DNA of 64,000 nt, from NCBI RefSeq assembly GCF_002564045.1, contig NZ_PDJK01000002.1, forward strand, positions 5,332,001-5,396,000, written 5' to 3'. The notes beneath the pieces are model-generated. The model was not told where the DNA came from. It did not search any database and was given only the letters and a program-made list of their open reading frames with translations. Of this stretch, positions 1 to 8,105 are shown piece after piece (the stretch's first letter is position 1; every line of letters begins with the position of its first letter). The stretch comes from Amycolatopsis sulphurea. GTDB lineage: Bacteria; Actinomycetota; Actinomycetes; Mycobacteriales; Pseudonocardiaceae. The position numbers and the translations under genes are program-made.

Positions 1-76
1 GGGGCAGGTAACCGCAGGATGCAGGATTTCCAGATCTGGCCTGGCGACGACCCGGAAACGGAATAAGGGGTGAACG

Positions 77-151
77 TGGATATTTTCGAAGCCACCGGAT
101 TCGGTCATCATGCAGCCGGGAAGCGCGTGCAATCTGGACTGCGTTCACTAG
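77..151 (+). pseudogene. possible radical-SAM gene remnant
   Basis: Reading from 77, the frame gives a peptide ending in MQPGSACNLDCVH followed by TAG at 149-151. CNLDC preceded by a V-I-M-Q-P-type strand is how many radical-SAM proteins open their CxxxCxxC iron-sulfur motif, and the stop falls exactly where the third cysteine is expected. I infer a truncated or mutated radical-SAM gene start. Just upstream, frame 1 (1-66) ends in the peptide MQDFQIWPGDDPETE and TAA, which may be the C-terminus of a gene lying left of the window. Both readings are short and could be chance. Confidence 0.28.
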
Positions 152-211
152 GCAAGCCGGGTGTCGGAACCGGGGTTGTCGGATCGCGTTGACCGTTCTG
201 GGAGATCGCGG

Positions 212-1691
212 TCAGGATGTCCGGGGCGGGCCGAGGAGCTCGATGCCGATGGCGACAACGCCGAGGGCTTCGCGCTCGGGGGGATAGATCTGGCGGATGT
301 TCGCGAGCTGGTCCTCGCGGGTGGCCAGCGGGTTGACCGAAGCGACGGTCTCGTGGGCGAACATGTCGTCAAAGGTGGCGTAGCGGGCGATGCGCGTGAC
401 GCGGGTGAGGATTTCGTCCCCCTGGCAGCGGAACCGGATCAGCGAGCCTTCCTTGATCTTTTTGCGGCTGGAGTCGTTGACCCGGATCTCGGTGGTCTTG
501 CGGCCGGCGGCGATGAGGTCGAAGTAGCGCTTGTAGATGCCCATTTCGTGGGCGCGCACCAGGGGCTCGGTGGGGCGTGCGGTCATGAGCCTGCCTAGTT
601 CCTTGACGGTGAACGAGCGGAAGAAGTGCTTGGGGTCAGTGAGCAGTTCGCCGACCAGCCAGACCAGCGCGTCGACGTAGTTGTCGACGTCGGCGGGCCA
701 GGCGGTGGTGTCGAGCATCCAGGGCTCGACATCGGCGGGCAGGACGTCCTTGCCGTGCTCGCGTAACAACGACTTGGACAGTTTCGCCCCGGTCGGGGCC
801 AGCACCTGGGGCGTGAAGATCCTCGATGGCATCCGCGCCGGCGGCGTGTCCAGGGCGCCGAGGGCGCCGTCGACGAGCTGGCAGCCGAAAGTCCAGTCGC
901 CGCCTTTCATCATCACGTGCAGCGTGCGCTCGTCACGGCCCAGCGCGCGTTCCTTGACCAGGTTCCGATAGAGCGTGGCCAGGTCCAGGTAAGGTTGATC
1001 GTCTTCGGGGTCAATGTGTGCCTCGTAAGGGCCGTGGTCGAAGCAAGCGGCGGTGGAGGTGGCGCCGTCCTCGTCGAGGTGGGCGAGTTTGGTGCGGTCG
1101 GCGCGTTTCTCCGCCCAGCCGCAGTCCGGGCAGGGAATCCTGATGTGGACGACGCCGTGGCTGGGCGCCATCCACCAGCGGATGTCTTCCAAGTGTTCAA
1201 GGGTGCGCAGGAACTCGGCTCGGAAGCCGGGGCCGGCTTGCTGGTCGGCGTAGGTCTCCACCGCATAGTCGGTGTCGGTGGCTTCGGACAGTGAGTCGAA
1301 GAACGCCCGGTAGTAGCGCTCGATCAGCTCGCCGACGCCGTCCTTGCTCAGGGCGTGGTAGTAGGTCTGCTGGTAGGCGCTGTGTGTTTCCGGGTCGAGC
1401 ACCACGTCATAGGGCGCGTTATCGAGCGCGCCGAACCGGACGATGGTGTCGATGGAGAACTCCCGCCGGGCGATCTTGGCGAGCAGAAACGCCCGCCGTG
1501 GTCTGGACCAGGTTCGTCCCGAGGTGCGGGGCGCCGTTGATCTGGGTGCCGACCACGAACTCGATCCGCGCCGGCCGCGCGGCCAGCACTTCGGGGCGCA
1601 GGATGTCGATCGAGCGCAGCAGTGCGTTGGCCAGCACGCTGTTCGGCGAGAGCAGCAGCCCGGATGTTTCTGGTTTTCCGTTGCGGGACAA
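212..1691 (-). pseudogene. class I aminoacyl-tRNA-synthetase-like protein with C-terminal ASCH domain, frameshifted
   Basis: The gene reads from a TTG at 1691 (GTG of another frame lies nearby). The first frame contains a HIGH-like motif (GAPHLGTN, about residue 53) and runs off into nonsense near 1495. A one-base shift restores the protein (FLLAKIARREFSIDTIVRFG...), which then continues to a stop at 212. The second part has a CPDCGW zinc-knuckle-like element, a KLSKS motif matching the class I KMSKS loop, and a C-terminal ASCH domain (about the last 120 residues), a fold that binds RNA or modified nucleotides. No anticodon-binding domain is apparent, so a tRNA charging role is doubtful; an amino-acid-activating or nucleotide-modifying side role is more likely. 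It is followed on the same strand by nothing and preceded by an NTPase gene 6 bp away, so it is the third gene of a small operon. The shift is either a real mutation or a sequencing error. Confidence 0.6.
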
Positions 1692-1697
1692 TGCGGT

Positions 1698-2309
1698 TCA
1701 CGCTCCTCGGCTGGGTTTGGGCAGGCGCAGGTTGGAGCAGATGAAGTCCAGCCGGGCGGCTGCGGCGTCGGGGGCGACGAACACCGGTTCGTAGCCGGCG
1801 TCGTAGTAGCCCTGCACGATCAGTTCGTGCACTCGGCGGATCTCGCGGTCCTTGGCCCAGACGATGTCGTCAGGGTCCTCGAAGGTGTCCAGCGGGCCGA
1901 GTACGAAGATCGCGTCGTAGCGATAGAGCCGGGTGGCCTCCTCCAGTTCGGCGGTGGGGCGCAGCCCGAAGAACGCGTCCCAGCCGTAACCGTCGGGGAT
2001 GCCGCGGTTGTAGAACCTGATCCCGTGCTTGTGCGCGGTGTATTCGGCGACGAACGCCTCCAGTACCTCGAGCGAGTAGTCGCGCCGGTCTTCCCGAAGC
2101 AGGTGCCGGCCGAGCCGTTCCCGGTGCTTGCGGTAGATCTCCCGGCCCGGTTCCTCGGCCATGCAGGGAATCCCGGCGGCGTGGATCGCCGTGATCAGGT
2201 CGTCCTTGCCCGACGAGGGGCCGCCGATGATGACGTAACGGCGCGGGTCACCGCCTGCTGCAGCCTGAAGGGCGGCGGTCAGGGCGGGGTTGGTGGTTGT
2301 GCTGGTCAC
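1698..2309 (-). CDS. AAA-type P-loop NTPase (AAA_28/NadR-like)
   Basis: This 203-residue protein has a Walker A variant near its N-terminus (GGPSSGKDDL, residues about 29-38), a downstream EEPGREIYRKH segment, and FYNRGIPDGYGW, a pattern of small kinases and NTPases of the AAA_28/NadR ribosylnicotinamide-kinase-like group. An IFVLGPL strand and a final arginine-rich helix follow. It starts at GTG 2309, which overlaps the stop of the upstream gene (GTGA), and ends 6 bp before the synthetase-like gene, so the three are probably co-transcribed and work together. The substrate cannot be told from sequence; a nucleoside or a nucleotide-linked metabolite is my guess. Confidence 0.65.
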   Translation of the reverse strand: MTSTTTNPALTAALQAAAGGDPRRYVIIGGPSSGKDDLITAIHAAGIPCMAEEPGREIYRKHRERLGRHLLREDRRDYSLEVLEAFVAEYTAHKHGIRFYNRGIPDGYGWDAFFGLRPTAELEEATRLYRYDAIFVLGPLDTFEDPDDIVWAKDREIRRVHELIVQGYYDAGYEPVFVAPDAAAARLDFICSNLRLPKPSRGA

Positions 2310-3223
2310 GACGCTGATCCGTTCTCCTGCTCGATGCTCTCGATACTGCTGTCGGGGGATGCGGGGCGGGCGAAGAACCCCTCGACCCAGGCGTTGCCCA
2401 GCCCGGTCTCACCGTGGAGGGCGGCGACAAACTGCTCGCGGCTGGCGCCGCCGGCGGCCGCCTCGGTGAGCCGGGACGTCTGCGCCGCGGTCAGAGCCGG
2501 GGTCCAGCCGGCGAGGGCGACCAGCTCGTCGGGGCCGGTGTCGCCGCCGGGGGCGAACGCCGTGGTGTAGCTGATCGCCTCGGCGCGGGCGGCGGCCCAC
2601 CGCCAGGCCGCGGTCACCGCGGTGGTGGTGATGTCCACCCGGCCGGCCTCCAGGCTGATCACCCGCTCGACGGCCAGCAGTTCGGCGCGGGCGGCGTAGA
2701 GGGCCGACCACAACCTGCTCAGCTGCTCCTCGTGCTCGGCGACCTCCCAGGCGAACGGGTCCGCCGGAACCGGCTGCCGCGTCGTGGCCGGGGCCAGCCG
2801 CGGCGCGATCATCGCCAAGCGGGTGAACCGGTCCGCGTCTGCCAGCAGCTCCCAAGCGACCTTCTCGACCAGCTTCGGCTCGACCCGCTTGCGGAAGTGA
2901 TGGACCTCGTGCCCGGCGGCCGCGGCGGCGAGTTCGCGGCGGACGGTGAGGTTCTGCCCCGGCTCGGCCGGCGGCAGCCCGAACAACGCCCGCGCCGCCG
3001 GCGCGTAACGGGCATCGTCGAACCGAGCCAGCAGCCCCCGCAGGGTGCCATCCAGCGCCGCCGTGCAGCTGGCTCCGTCGGCGGGGTCCACCGCCCTGGC
3101 GACGATACCGTGCAGGTCGAGCAGGGCCGTGTCCGCGCTGGCCGGGGTCACCGGCAAGCCGCGCCGTAGAAGCCGCTGCAAGCCAGCAACTACGTCATCC
3201 CTTGCTGGGCTTTTTCTGGGCAT
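2306..3223 (-). CDS. conserved actinobacterial protein of unknown function
   Basis: The protein has 305 residues when started at ATG 3223 (MPRKSPARDDVV); a longer reading to 3283 is open but lies across an inverted repeat. It is largely helical and has no signal peptide or membrane segment. A motif HEVHHFRKRVEPKLVEKVAW in the first half recalls the DHFRK-type segment seen in many uncharacterised actinomycete proteins; I know no function for it. It overlaps the downstream NTPase by 4 bp (GTGA), so it is the promoter-proximal gene of the three-gene module. The start codon lies inside one arm of a perfect inverted repeat, which could make translation or transcription initiation structure-dependent. 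Confidence 0.5.
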   Translation of the reverse strand: MPRKSPARDDVVAGLQRLLRRGLPVTPASADTALLDLHGIVARAVDPADGASCTAALDGTLRGLLARFDDARYAPAARALFGLPPAEPGQNLTVRRELAAAAAGHEVHHFRKRVEPKLVEKVAWELLADADRFTRLAMIAPRLAPATTRQPVPADPFAWEVAEHEEQLSRLWSALYAARAELLAVERVISLEAGRVDITTTAVTAAWRWAAARAEAISYTTAFAPGGDTGPDELVALAGWTPALTAAQTSRLTEAAAGGASREQFVAALHGETGLGNAWVEGFFARPASPDSSIESIEQENGSAS

Positions 3224-3259
3224 GCCCGTAGTGAAGCACAATGCCCAGAAAAAGCCCAG
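3205..3259. repeat. perfect 19-bp inverted repeat over a start codon
   Basis: The left arm is 3205-3223 (CTGGGCTTTTTCTGGGCAT), the right arm 3241-3259, its exact reverse complement, with a 17-bp loop. Each arm read outwards begins ATGCCCAGAAAAAGC, so both encode M-P-R-K-S-P; the left one opens the leftward gene, the right one a 14-codon rightward frame ending at 3285. It could be an operator, a hairpin controlling translation, or the scar of an inversion or duplication of the gene start. Confidence 0.8.
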
Positions 3260-3445
3260 TGATGCGCCTGGGTTTACGCTCATGAGCGGGTGGGCTCGGC
3301 AGGCTACTCGGCCGGTTCCCGGATCCGGCGCTGGCCATCGACGTCACCGAGGTGCGCTGGCAGCGCGGCCGCCGTCAGCGTGGCCCGGTTCGCCTGCCGC
3401 TGACCTGGACGACGGCGTTGCCCGCGCGGTGACGTTCGCCGGAAT

Positions 3446-5320
3446 TCAGAGGTACGGCCGCTGGGCGCGTTTGGCCGCGCGGTAGGTTTCCCGGGCCCGT
3501 CGGGTGGAGTCCAATTCGGACACTTCGCCGACCGGGACGTCCCACCAGGCCGACCCGGGTGGGACGGGGCCGCGGGGATCGGTTTCGACGTGCACCACGG
3601 TGGTCGTGGAGTTCGCCTTGGCCTGCGCGAGCGCGGTGCGGAATTCCTCCACTGTGGACGCTCGGAGCACGGTGGCGCCGAGGCTGGCCGCGTTCGCCGC
3701 CAGATCCACCGGCAGCGCCGCGCCCTCGATCAGTCCGGAATCCGGGTCGCGATACCGGTAGGAGGTGCCGAACCGTTGTGAGCCCAGGGATTCCGACAGG
3801 GCGCCGATCGAGGCGAACCCGTGGTTCTGTACCAGCACCACGATCACCTTCAGCCGTTCGGCGACGATGGTCACCAGCTCCTGTGCCATCATCAGGTAGG
3901 AGCCGTCGCCGACCAGCACGACGACCTCGCGGTCCGGGGCGGCCAGCTTGACCCCGGCCCCGGCGGCGATCTCGTAGCCCATGCAGGAGTAGGCGTATTC
4001 CACATGATAGGCCTTCGGATCCCGGGCACGCCAAAGCATCTGAAGATCGCCGGGCATCGAACCGGCGGCGTTGATCACCACGTCACGGTCGTCGAGCATG
4101 CGGTTGAGCGCGCCGAGGATCTCGGTCTGCGCGGGCAATGGGCCATGACCGGCGTCGAAACACGCTTCGGTGGTGCGATTCCAATCCTCGGCGAGCAGCC
4201 GCGTGCGAGCCCGGTACGTTTCGTCGACCTGCCAGCCGGTCAACGCTTCGTGCACCGCGAGGATGCCACGCTTTGCGTCCGCGAGAACCATTTCGGCGGA
4301 GTGCTTCGCCGCGTCGAGCCGCGCGATGTTGAGGTTCACGAACCGGACGGCGGGATTTCCGAACACGGTGTGCGAGGCCGTGGTGAAGTCGCTGTAGCGG
4401 GTGCCGATGCCCAGCACCACGTCCGCCTCCGCGGCCAGCGCGTTCGCTGTCGACGTGCCGGTGGAACCGATTCCGCCGACTGCGCACGGGTGATCCCACG
4501 GTACGGCGCCCTTCCCCGCGTGCGTGTCCGCGACCGGAATGCCGGTCGCCTCGGCGAACGCACGCAGCTCCCGTTCGGCTTCGGAGTACACCACGCCGCC
4601 ACCGGCGACGATGAGTGGCTTCTTCGCGTTGCGCAGCAAGGAAACCGCGCGGGCCACCGCGGCCGGATCGGGCGCCGGCCGGTCGACGTGCCAGACCCTG
4701 CGGCGGAAGAACTCCTCCGGCCAGTCAAACGCCTCGGCCTGCAAGTCCTGGGGGAGCGCGAGAGTGACGGCGCCGGTTTCGGCCGGGTCGGTGAGCACAC
4801 GCATCGCGGCGAGCGCCGCCGGGATGAGCTGCTCCGGCCGGGTGATCCGGTCGAAGTACTTCGACACCGGGCGGAACGCGTCGTTCACCGTGAGGTCGCC
4901 GCCGCGGGCGTCTTCCAGTTGCTGCAGCACGGGATCCGTCACCCGGGTGGCGAAGACGTCGCTGGGCAGCAGCAGGACCGGGATCCGGTTCGTGGTGGCG
5001 AGCGCGGCGCCGGTGATCATGTTCGTCGAACCGGGGCCGGTCGAAGCGGTGCAGGCAAAGGTCTGCAACCGATTGCGCATCTTCGCGTACGCGGCGGCCG
5101 CGTGCACCTGGCCTTGTTCGTTGCGGGACAGGTAATACGGTAGATCCGCCTCGCCGGTACGGGCGGCCTGCAGCAGCGCCTGCCCGATCCCGGCGACGTT
5201 GCCGTGCCCGAAGATCCCCCAGACGCCGGGGATCAGCCGCTGCTCCGCGCCGTCGCGCGCGGAGTACTGAGTGGACAGAAACCGCACGAGGGCCTGCGCG
5301 GTGGTCAGCCGGACGGTCAT
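3446..5320 (-). CDS. iolD: 3D-(3,5/4)-trihydroxycyclohexane-1,2-dione acylhydrolase
   Basis: IolD opens the ring of the diketo inositol derivative to 5-deoxy-glucuronate in the cytosolic myo-inositol pathway. The 624-residue product is full length for this thiamine-diphosphate enzyme family. Visible are the N-terminal PYR domain (GHGNVAGIGQAL, then a RNEQG segment with the family glutamate region), the central domain (PLIVAGGGVVYSEAE) and the C-terminal PP domain with the ThDP motif GDGSYLMMAQELVT...NHGFAS. ATG 5320 overlaps the stop of iolB (ATGA), which supports this start and coupled translation. It is the last gene of the iolC-aldolase-iolB-iolD operon. Downstream, 3284-3445 holds no gene I recognise. 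Confidence 0.93.
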   Translation of the reverse strand: MTVRLTTAQALVRFLSTQYSARDGAEQRLIPGVWGIFGHGNVAGIGQALLQAARTGEADLPYYLSRNEQGQVHAAAAYAKMRNRLQTFACTASTGPGSTNMITGAALATTNRIPVLLLPSDVFATRVTDPVLQQLEDARGGDLTVNDAFRPVSKYFDRITRPEQLIPAALAAMRVLTDPAETGAVTLALPQDLQAEAFDWPEEFFRRRVWHVDRPAPDPAAVARAVSLLRNAKKPLIVAGGGVVYSEAERELRAFAEATGIPVADTHAGKGAVPWDHPCAVGGIGSTGTSTANALAAEADVVLGIGTRYSDFTTASHTVFGNPAVRFVNLNIARLDAAKHSAEMVLADAKRGILAVHEALTGWQVDETYRARTRLLAEDWNRTTEACFDAGHGPLPAQTEILGALNRMLDDRDVVINAAGSMPGDLQMLWRARDPKAYHVEYAYSCMGYEIAAGAGVKLAAPDREVVVLVGDGSYLMMAQELVTIVAERLKVIVVLVQNHGFASIGALSESLGSQRFGTSYRYRDPDSGLIEGAALPVDLAANAASLGATVLRASTVEEFRTALAQAKANSTTTVVHVETDPRGPVPPGSAWWDVPVGEVSELDSTRRARETYRAAKRAQRPYL

Positions 5321-6156
5321 TGCGCGCCTCCGAACGGCAGCCGTGGGTCGATATCCTGGGCCTCCCAGGTCTGCCGGACCCAGGCGTGCGCCGGGTCGTC
5401 GCAGATCAGCCAGGCACGTTCCGGCCCGGGACCGGCCATCACGTTGAGGTAGTAGAGGTCGTAACCGGGCGCGGCCATCGACGGCCCGTGCCAGCCGTGC
5501 GGGATCAGCACCACGTCGCCGGTGCGGACCTCGGCGAGGACTTCGATCGGCCGTTCGTCGGTGCCGTACACGCGCTGGTATCCGATGCCTCCGCGGGCCA
5601 CCTCGAAGTAGTAGATCTCTTCGAGTTCGCTTTCGCCCTCGCGTGCTTCGTCGTGCTTGTGCGGCGGGTAGGACGACCAGTTTCCGCCGGGCGTCAGTAC
5701 CTCGCAGACGAGGAGCTGATCGGCTTCGAAAGTGTTTGGCAGGCAGTAGTTGTTGACCTGACGGCTGCAGTTGCCGGCTCCGCGCAGCTCGCGCGGCACG
5801 CCGGACGCCGGGCCGTATCGGGCGGGCAGCCGCTTCGCGGTTTTCGCCGAGGGTAGGGCGAACCGGCCGGTCCCAGTGATCTCGGCGACGGAATCCCTGG
5901 GGAGATAAGCGAAATCGGTTACCGAATCGAACACGCCGGTACGTCCGATCAGGGCGAAGGGCTCTCCGTCGACGCGTACGGTGCAACTGCCCGAAAGCGG
6001 CAGGACGAGCGCTTCGGAGTCCGAAGTGGACACGGTATGGGTGCCGTCGAATTCGAGGATCCGCAGGCCGGAGAGACCCCAGCCGGCCGATTCCGGGGTG
6101 ACGACCACGCTGAACGGTGCGTCGGCGGTGCTGCCCGCCTTGCGGTGGAGGTTCAC
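5317..6156 (-). CDS. iolB: 5-deoxy-glucuronate isomerase
   Basis: IolB converts 5-deoxy-D-glucuronate to 2-deoxy-5-keto-D-gluconate. The 279-residue length fits the family. The KduI/IolB double cupin is visible: TPGGNWSSYPPHKHDE carries the metal-binding histidines, followed by LEEIYYFEV and the second-strand GDVVLIPHGWHGPSMAAPGYDLYYLNVMAG. GTG 6156 is chosen because it overlaps the stop of the upstream aldolase gene (GTGA); the open frame reaches further to 6270 but would then lie wholly inside that gene. Confidence 0.93.
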   Translation of the reverse strand: MNLHRKAGSTADAPFSVVVTPESAGWGLSGLRILEFDGTHTVSTSDSEALVLPLSGSCTVRVDGEPFALIGRTGVFDSVTDFAYLPRDSVAEITGTGRFALPSAKTAKRLPARYGPASGVPRELRGAGNCSRQVNNYCLPNTFEADQLLVCEVLTPGGNWSSYPPHKHDEAREGESELEEIYYFEVARGGIGYQRVYGTDERPIEVLAEVRTGDVVLIPHGWHGPSMAAPGYDLYYLNVMAGPGPERAWLICDDPAHAWVRQTWEAQDIDPRLPFGGAQ

Positions 6157-7022
6157 AGCAGCCCCACCGCCGTGTCGACCGCTTTCGCCACATCGCCGTC
6201 CTGCGGGTAGAGCAGGGCGCGGCCGACCACCAGCCCTTGCACGGTCGGCAGCGCGAGCGCTTCCTGCCACGCCGCGAACGTCGCATCGGCGTCGGCGACT
6301 TCACCGCCGAGCAGCACGGCCGGCAGCGTCGAAGCCGCCAGCACGCGCGCCATGTCGTCGACCACAGGAAGCTTGAGCCAGGTGTAGGCGGACGAGCTGC
6401 CGAGCCCGGAGGCGATGGTGATGGCGCGGATCACCGCGTCGGGGGAGAGGTCGTTGCGCAGCCGCCCGCCGGCCCAGACGGACAGGAACGGCTCGACCAT
6501 CGCGATCAGGCGATGCCCGGCCAGCTCGTCGACTGCTCGCGCGGTGTTCTCCAGCACCGTGGGCGTGACCGGGTCGTCGAGGCAGATGCGGGTGAGCATT
6601 TTACCGCCGTCGAACCGCATCCGCGCCAGGGCGTCCGCGTCGTAACTCGCGAACCGGTCGTCGATCTCGAAGCTCGACCCGGCCAGCCCGGTACGGTTCA
6701 TCGAGCCCAGCACGGTCTTGCCGTCGAGCACGCCGAGCAGCAGCAGATCATCGATCACGTCGGCGGTGGCCAGCACCCCGGTGACCCCGGGCCGTTCCAG
6801 CGCGAGATAGAGCCGCTCCAGCAACTCGCCGCGGTCGGCCATGGCGAGCGGGTCCCCACCGGCCGCGTGCGCCCCGCGGGCCGGATGGTCCGCGGCGATG
6901 ATCATCGTCCGGCCTTTGCTGTTGAACGGCGATTTCGCGCGCACGCGGGCCGCCGCCGCCTCGGCGATCGCCTCCGGGTGGTGCACCCGCCGGGAGACGA
7001 TGCCGCGCACCGTGTCGATCAC
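6153..7022 (-). CDS. Cgl0159-type (beta/alpha)8 aldolase of the inositol operon
   Basis: This 289-residue TIM-barrel protein belongs to the LacD/DeoC-like aldolase group often annotated as Cgl0159 family in actinobacterial iol clusters. It shows AADHPARG near residue 40, LGSMNRTGLAGSSFEIDDRF, RFDGGKMLTRICLDD and a C-terminal barrel strand LVVGRALLYP. In this operon it probably takes the place of IolJ, cleaving 2-deoxy-5-keto-gluconate 6-phosphate to dihydroxyacetone phosphate and malonic semialdehyde; that role is inferred from position, not shown. GTG 7022 overlaps the stop of iolC, and its own stop overlaps the start of iolB. Confidence 0.82.
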   Translation of the reverse strand: MIDTVRGIVSRRVHHPEAIAEAAAARVRAKSPFNSKGRTMIIAADHPARGAHAAGGDPLAMADRGELLERLYLALERPGVTGVLATADVIDDLLLLGVLDGKTVLGSMNRTGLAGSSFEIDDRFASYDADALARMRFDGGKMLTRICLDDPVTPTVLENTARAVDELAGHRLIAMVEPFLSVWAGGRLRNDLSPDAVIRAITIASGLGSSSAYTWLKLPVVDDMARVLAASTLPAVLLGGEVADADATFAAWQEALALPTVQGLVVGRALLYPQDGDVAKAVDTAVGLL

Positions 7023-7978
7023 CGGTTCCCTCCGAGCTTTCGCAGGACTTGTTCCTCCGTGGGCATCGCGTCGGAGCAGGCCAGCTCGCCCGCCACGTGC
7101 GCCCCGGCCGCGTTCGCGAACCGCATGATCCGCTCGGTGTCCCATCCGGACAGCAGACCGTGCACGAGGGCGCCGCCGAACGCGTCGCCCGCGCCGAGAC
7201 CGTTGACGACTTCGACCGGTATCGGCGGTACTTCGACCTCGCCGGAATCGTCTGCCGCGAGAACGCCCTTCGGGCCTTGCTTCACCACCGCGAGGGAGAC
7301 TCCCTTTTCCTGCAATGCCTTCGCCGCCTCGTGCGGGTCCTGTGTGGCCACTGCGGTATCGCATTCGTCGAGATTGCCGACCGCGACGGTGACCTGTTCC
7401 AGTGCCTTGCCGACCCAGCCGCGGGCTTGTTCGCGCGAATCCCAGAACATCGGCCGGTAGTCCAGGTCGAGCACGGTGATCCCGCGCCGCCCGCGGGCTT
7501 CGAGGGCGGCCAGCGTGGTCGTGCGGCTCGGCTCCCGGGACAGCCCGGTGCCGGTCACCCAGAAGACCTTCGCCGCCCGGATCGCGTCGAAGTCCACTTC
7601 GGACTCGTGCAGATCGAGGTCGGGGGCCAGCGGGTGGCGGTAGAAGTACAGCGGGAAGTCGTCGGGCGGGAAGATCTCGCAGAAGGTGACCGGCGTGGGC
7701 AGGCCGGGGGAGGTGCCGACCCACCGGGTGTCGACCCGGTACCCGGTCAGTGCCCGCCGGAGGAAGGTGCCGAACGGATCGGCCCCGGTCTTGGTCACGA
7801 CCGCGGCCCGTCGCCCGAACCGCGCCGCCGCGACCGCGACGTTGGTGGCGCTGCCGCCGAGGTACTTGCCGAACGAGGTCACCTCGGCGAGCCCGACGCC
7901 GATCTCCAGGGGGTAGATGTCCACCCCGATCCGGCCCATCGTGATGAGGTCGAACGCGGGTGCCGTGCCTGTGCTCAC
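7019..7978 (-). CDS. iolC: 5-dehydro-2-deoxygluconokinase
   Basis: IolC phosphorylates 2-deoxy-5-keto-D-gluconate. The 319-residue protein is a PfkB/ribokinase-family sugar kinase with GGSATNVAVAAARFG near residue 40, a central NLDECDTA segment, and the C-terminal catalytic signature VVNGLGAGDAFGGALVHGLL, whose GAGD aspartate is the base. GTG 7978 is preferred: an AGGAGG Shine-Dalgarno lies about 7 nt upstream, whereas the further open frame to 8056 has none. It is the first gene of the operon and is divergent from the GntR regulator. No iolA, iolE or iolG is present here, so those steps must be encoded elsewhere. Confidence 0.9.
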   Translation of the reverse strand: MSTGTAPAFDLITMGRIGVDIYPLEIGVGLAEVTSFGKYLGGSATNVAVAAARFGRRAAVVTKTGADPFGTFLRRALTGYRVDTRWVGTSPGLPTPVTFCEIFPPDDFPLYFYRHPLAPDLDLHESEVDFDAIRAAKVFWVTGTGLSREPSRTTTLAALEARGRRGITVLDLDYRPMFWDSREQARGWVGKALEQVTVAVGNLDECDTAVATQDPHEAAKALQEKGVSLAVVKQGPKGVLAADDSGEVEVPPIPVEVVNGLGAGDAFGGALVHGLLSGWDTERIMRFANAAGAHVAGELACSDAMPTEEQVLRKLGGNR

Positions 7979-8056
7979 CGTCGTCCTCCTGGTTGCCGCG
8001 GCGCCTACCACGGTACTGGCGGATCGACCCTGCCAGCGGCTTCGCGACTTTGTCAA

Positions 8057-8075
8057 GACATACGGACATTATGTC
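8057..8075. promoter_or_regulatory. candidate operator between iolC and the GntR gene
   Basis: GACATA (8057-8062) and TATGTC (8070-8075) form a 6-bp dyad with a 7-bp spacer in an AT-richer patch of the 127-bp divergent intergenic region. Position and symmetry suit binding by the adjacent GntR-family repressor, with inositol or a pathway intermediate as inducer; this is inference. Confidence 0.5.
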
Positions 8076-8105
8076 ACTGTGACCGCGGCCGGTAGGCTGC
8101 CGCGG

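Noticed and set aside
3284-3445. Possible gene between the unknown-function gene and iolD
   Set aside because: Short arginine-rich frames only, with no start signal or recognisable motif.
8049-8105. Longer GntR start at 7917
   Set aside because: It would overlap iolC coding sequence and include the candidate operator; no Shine-Dalgarno there.
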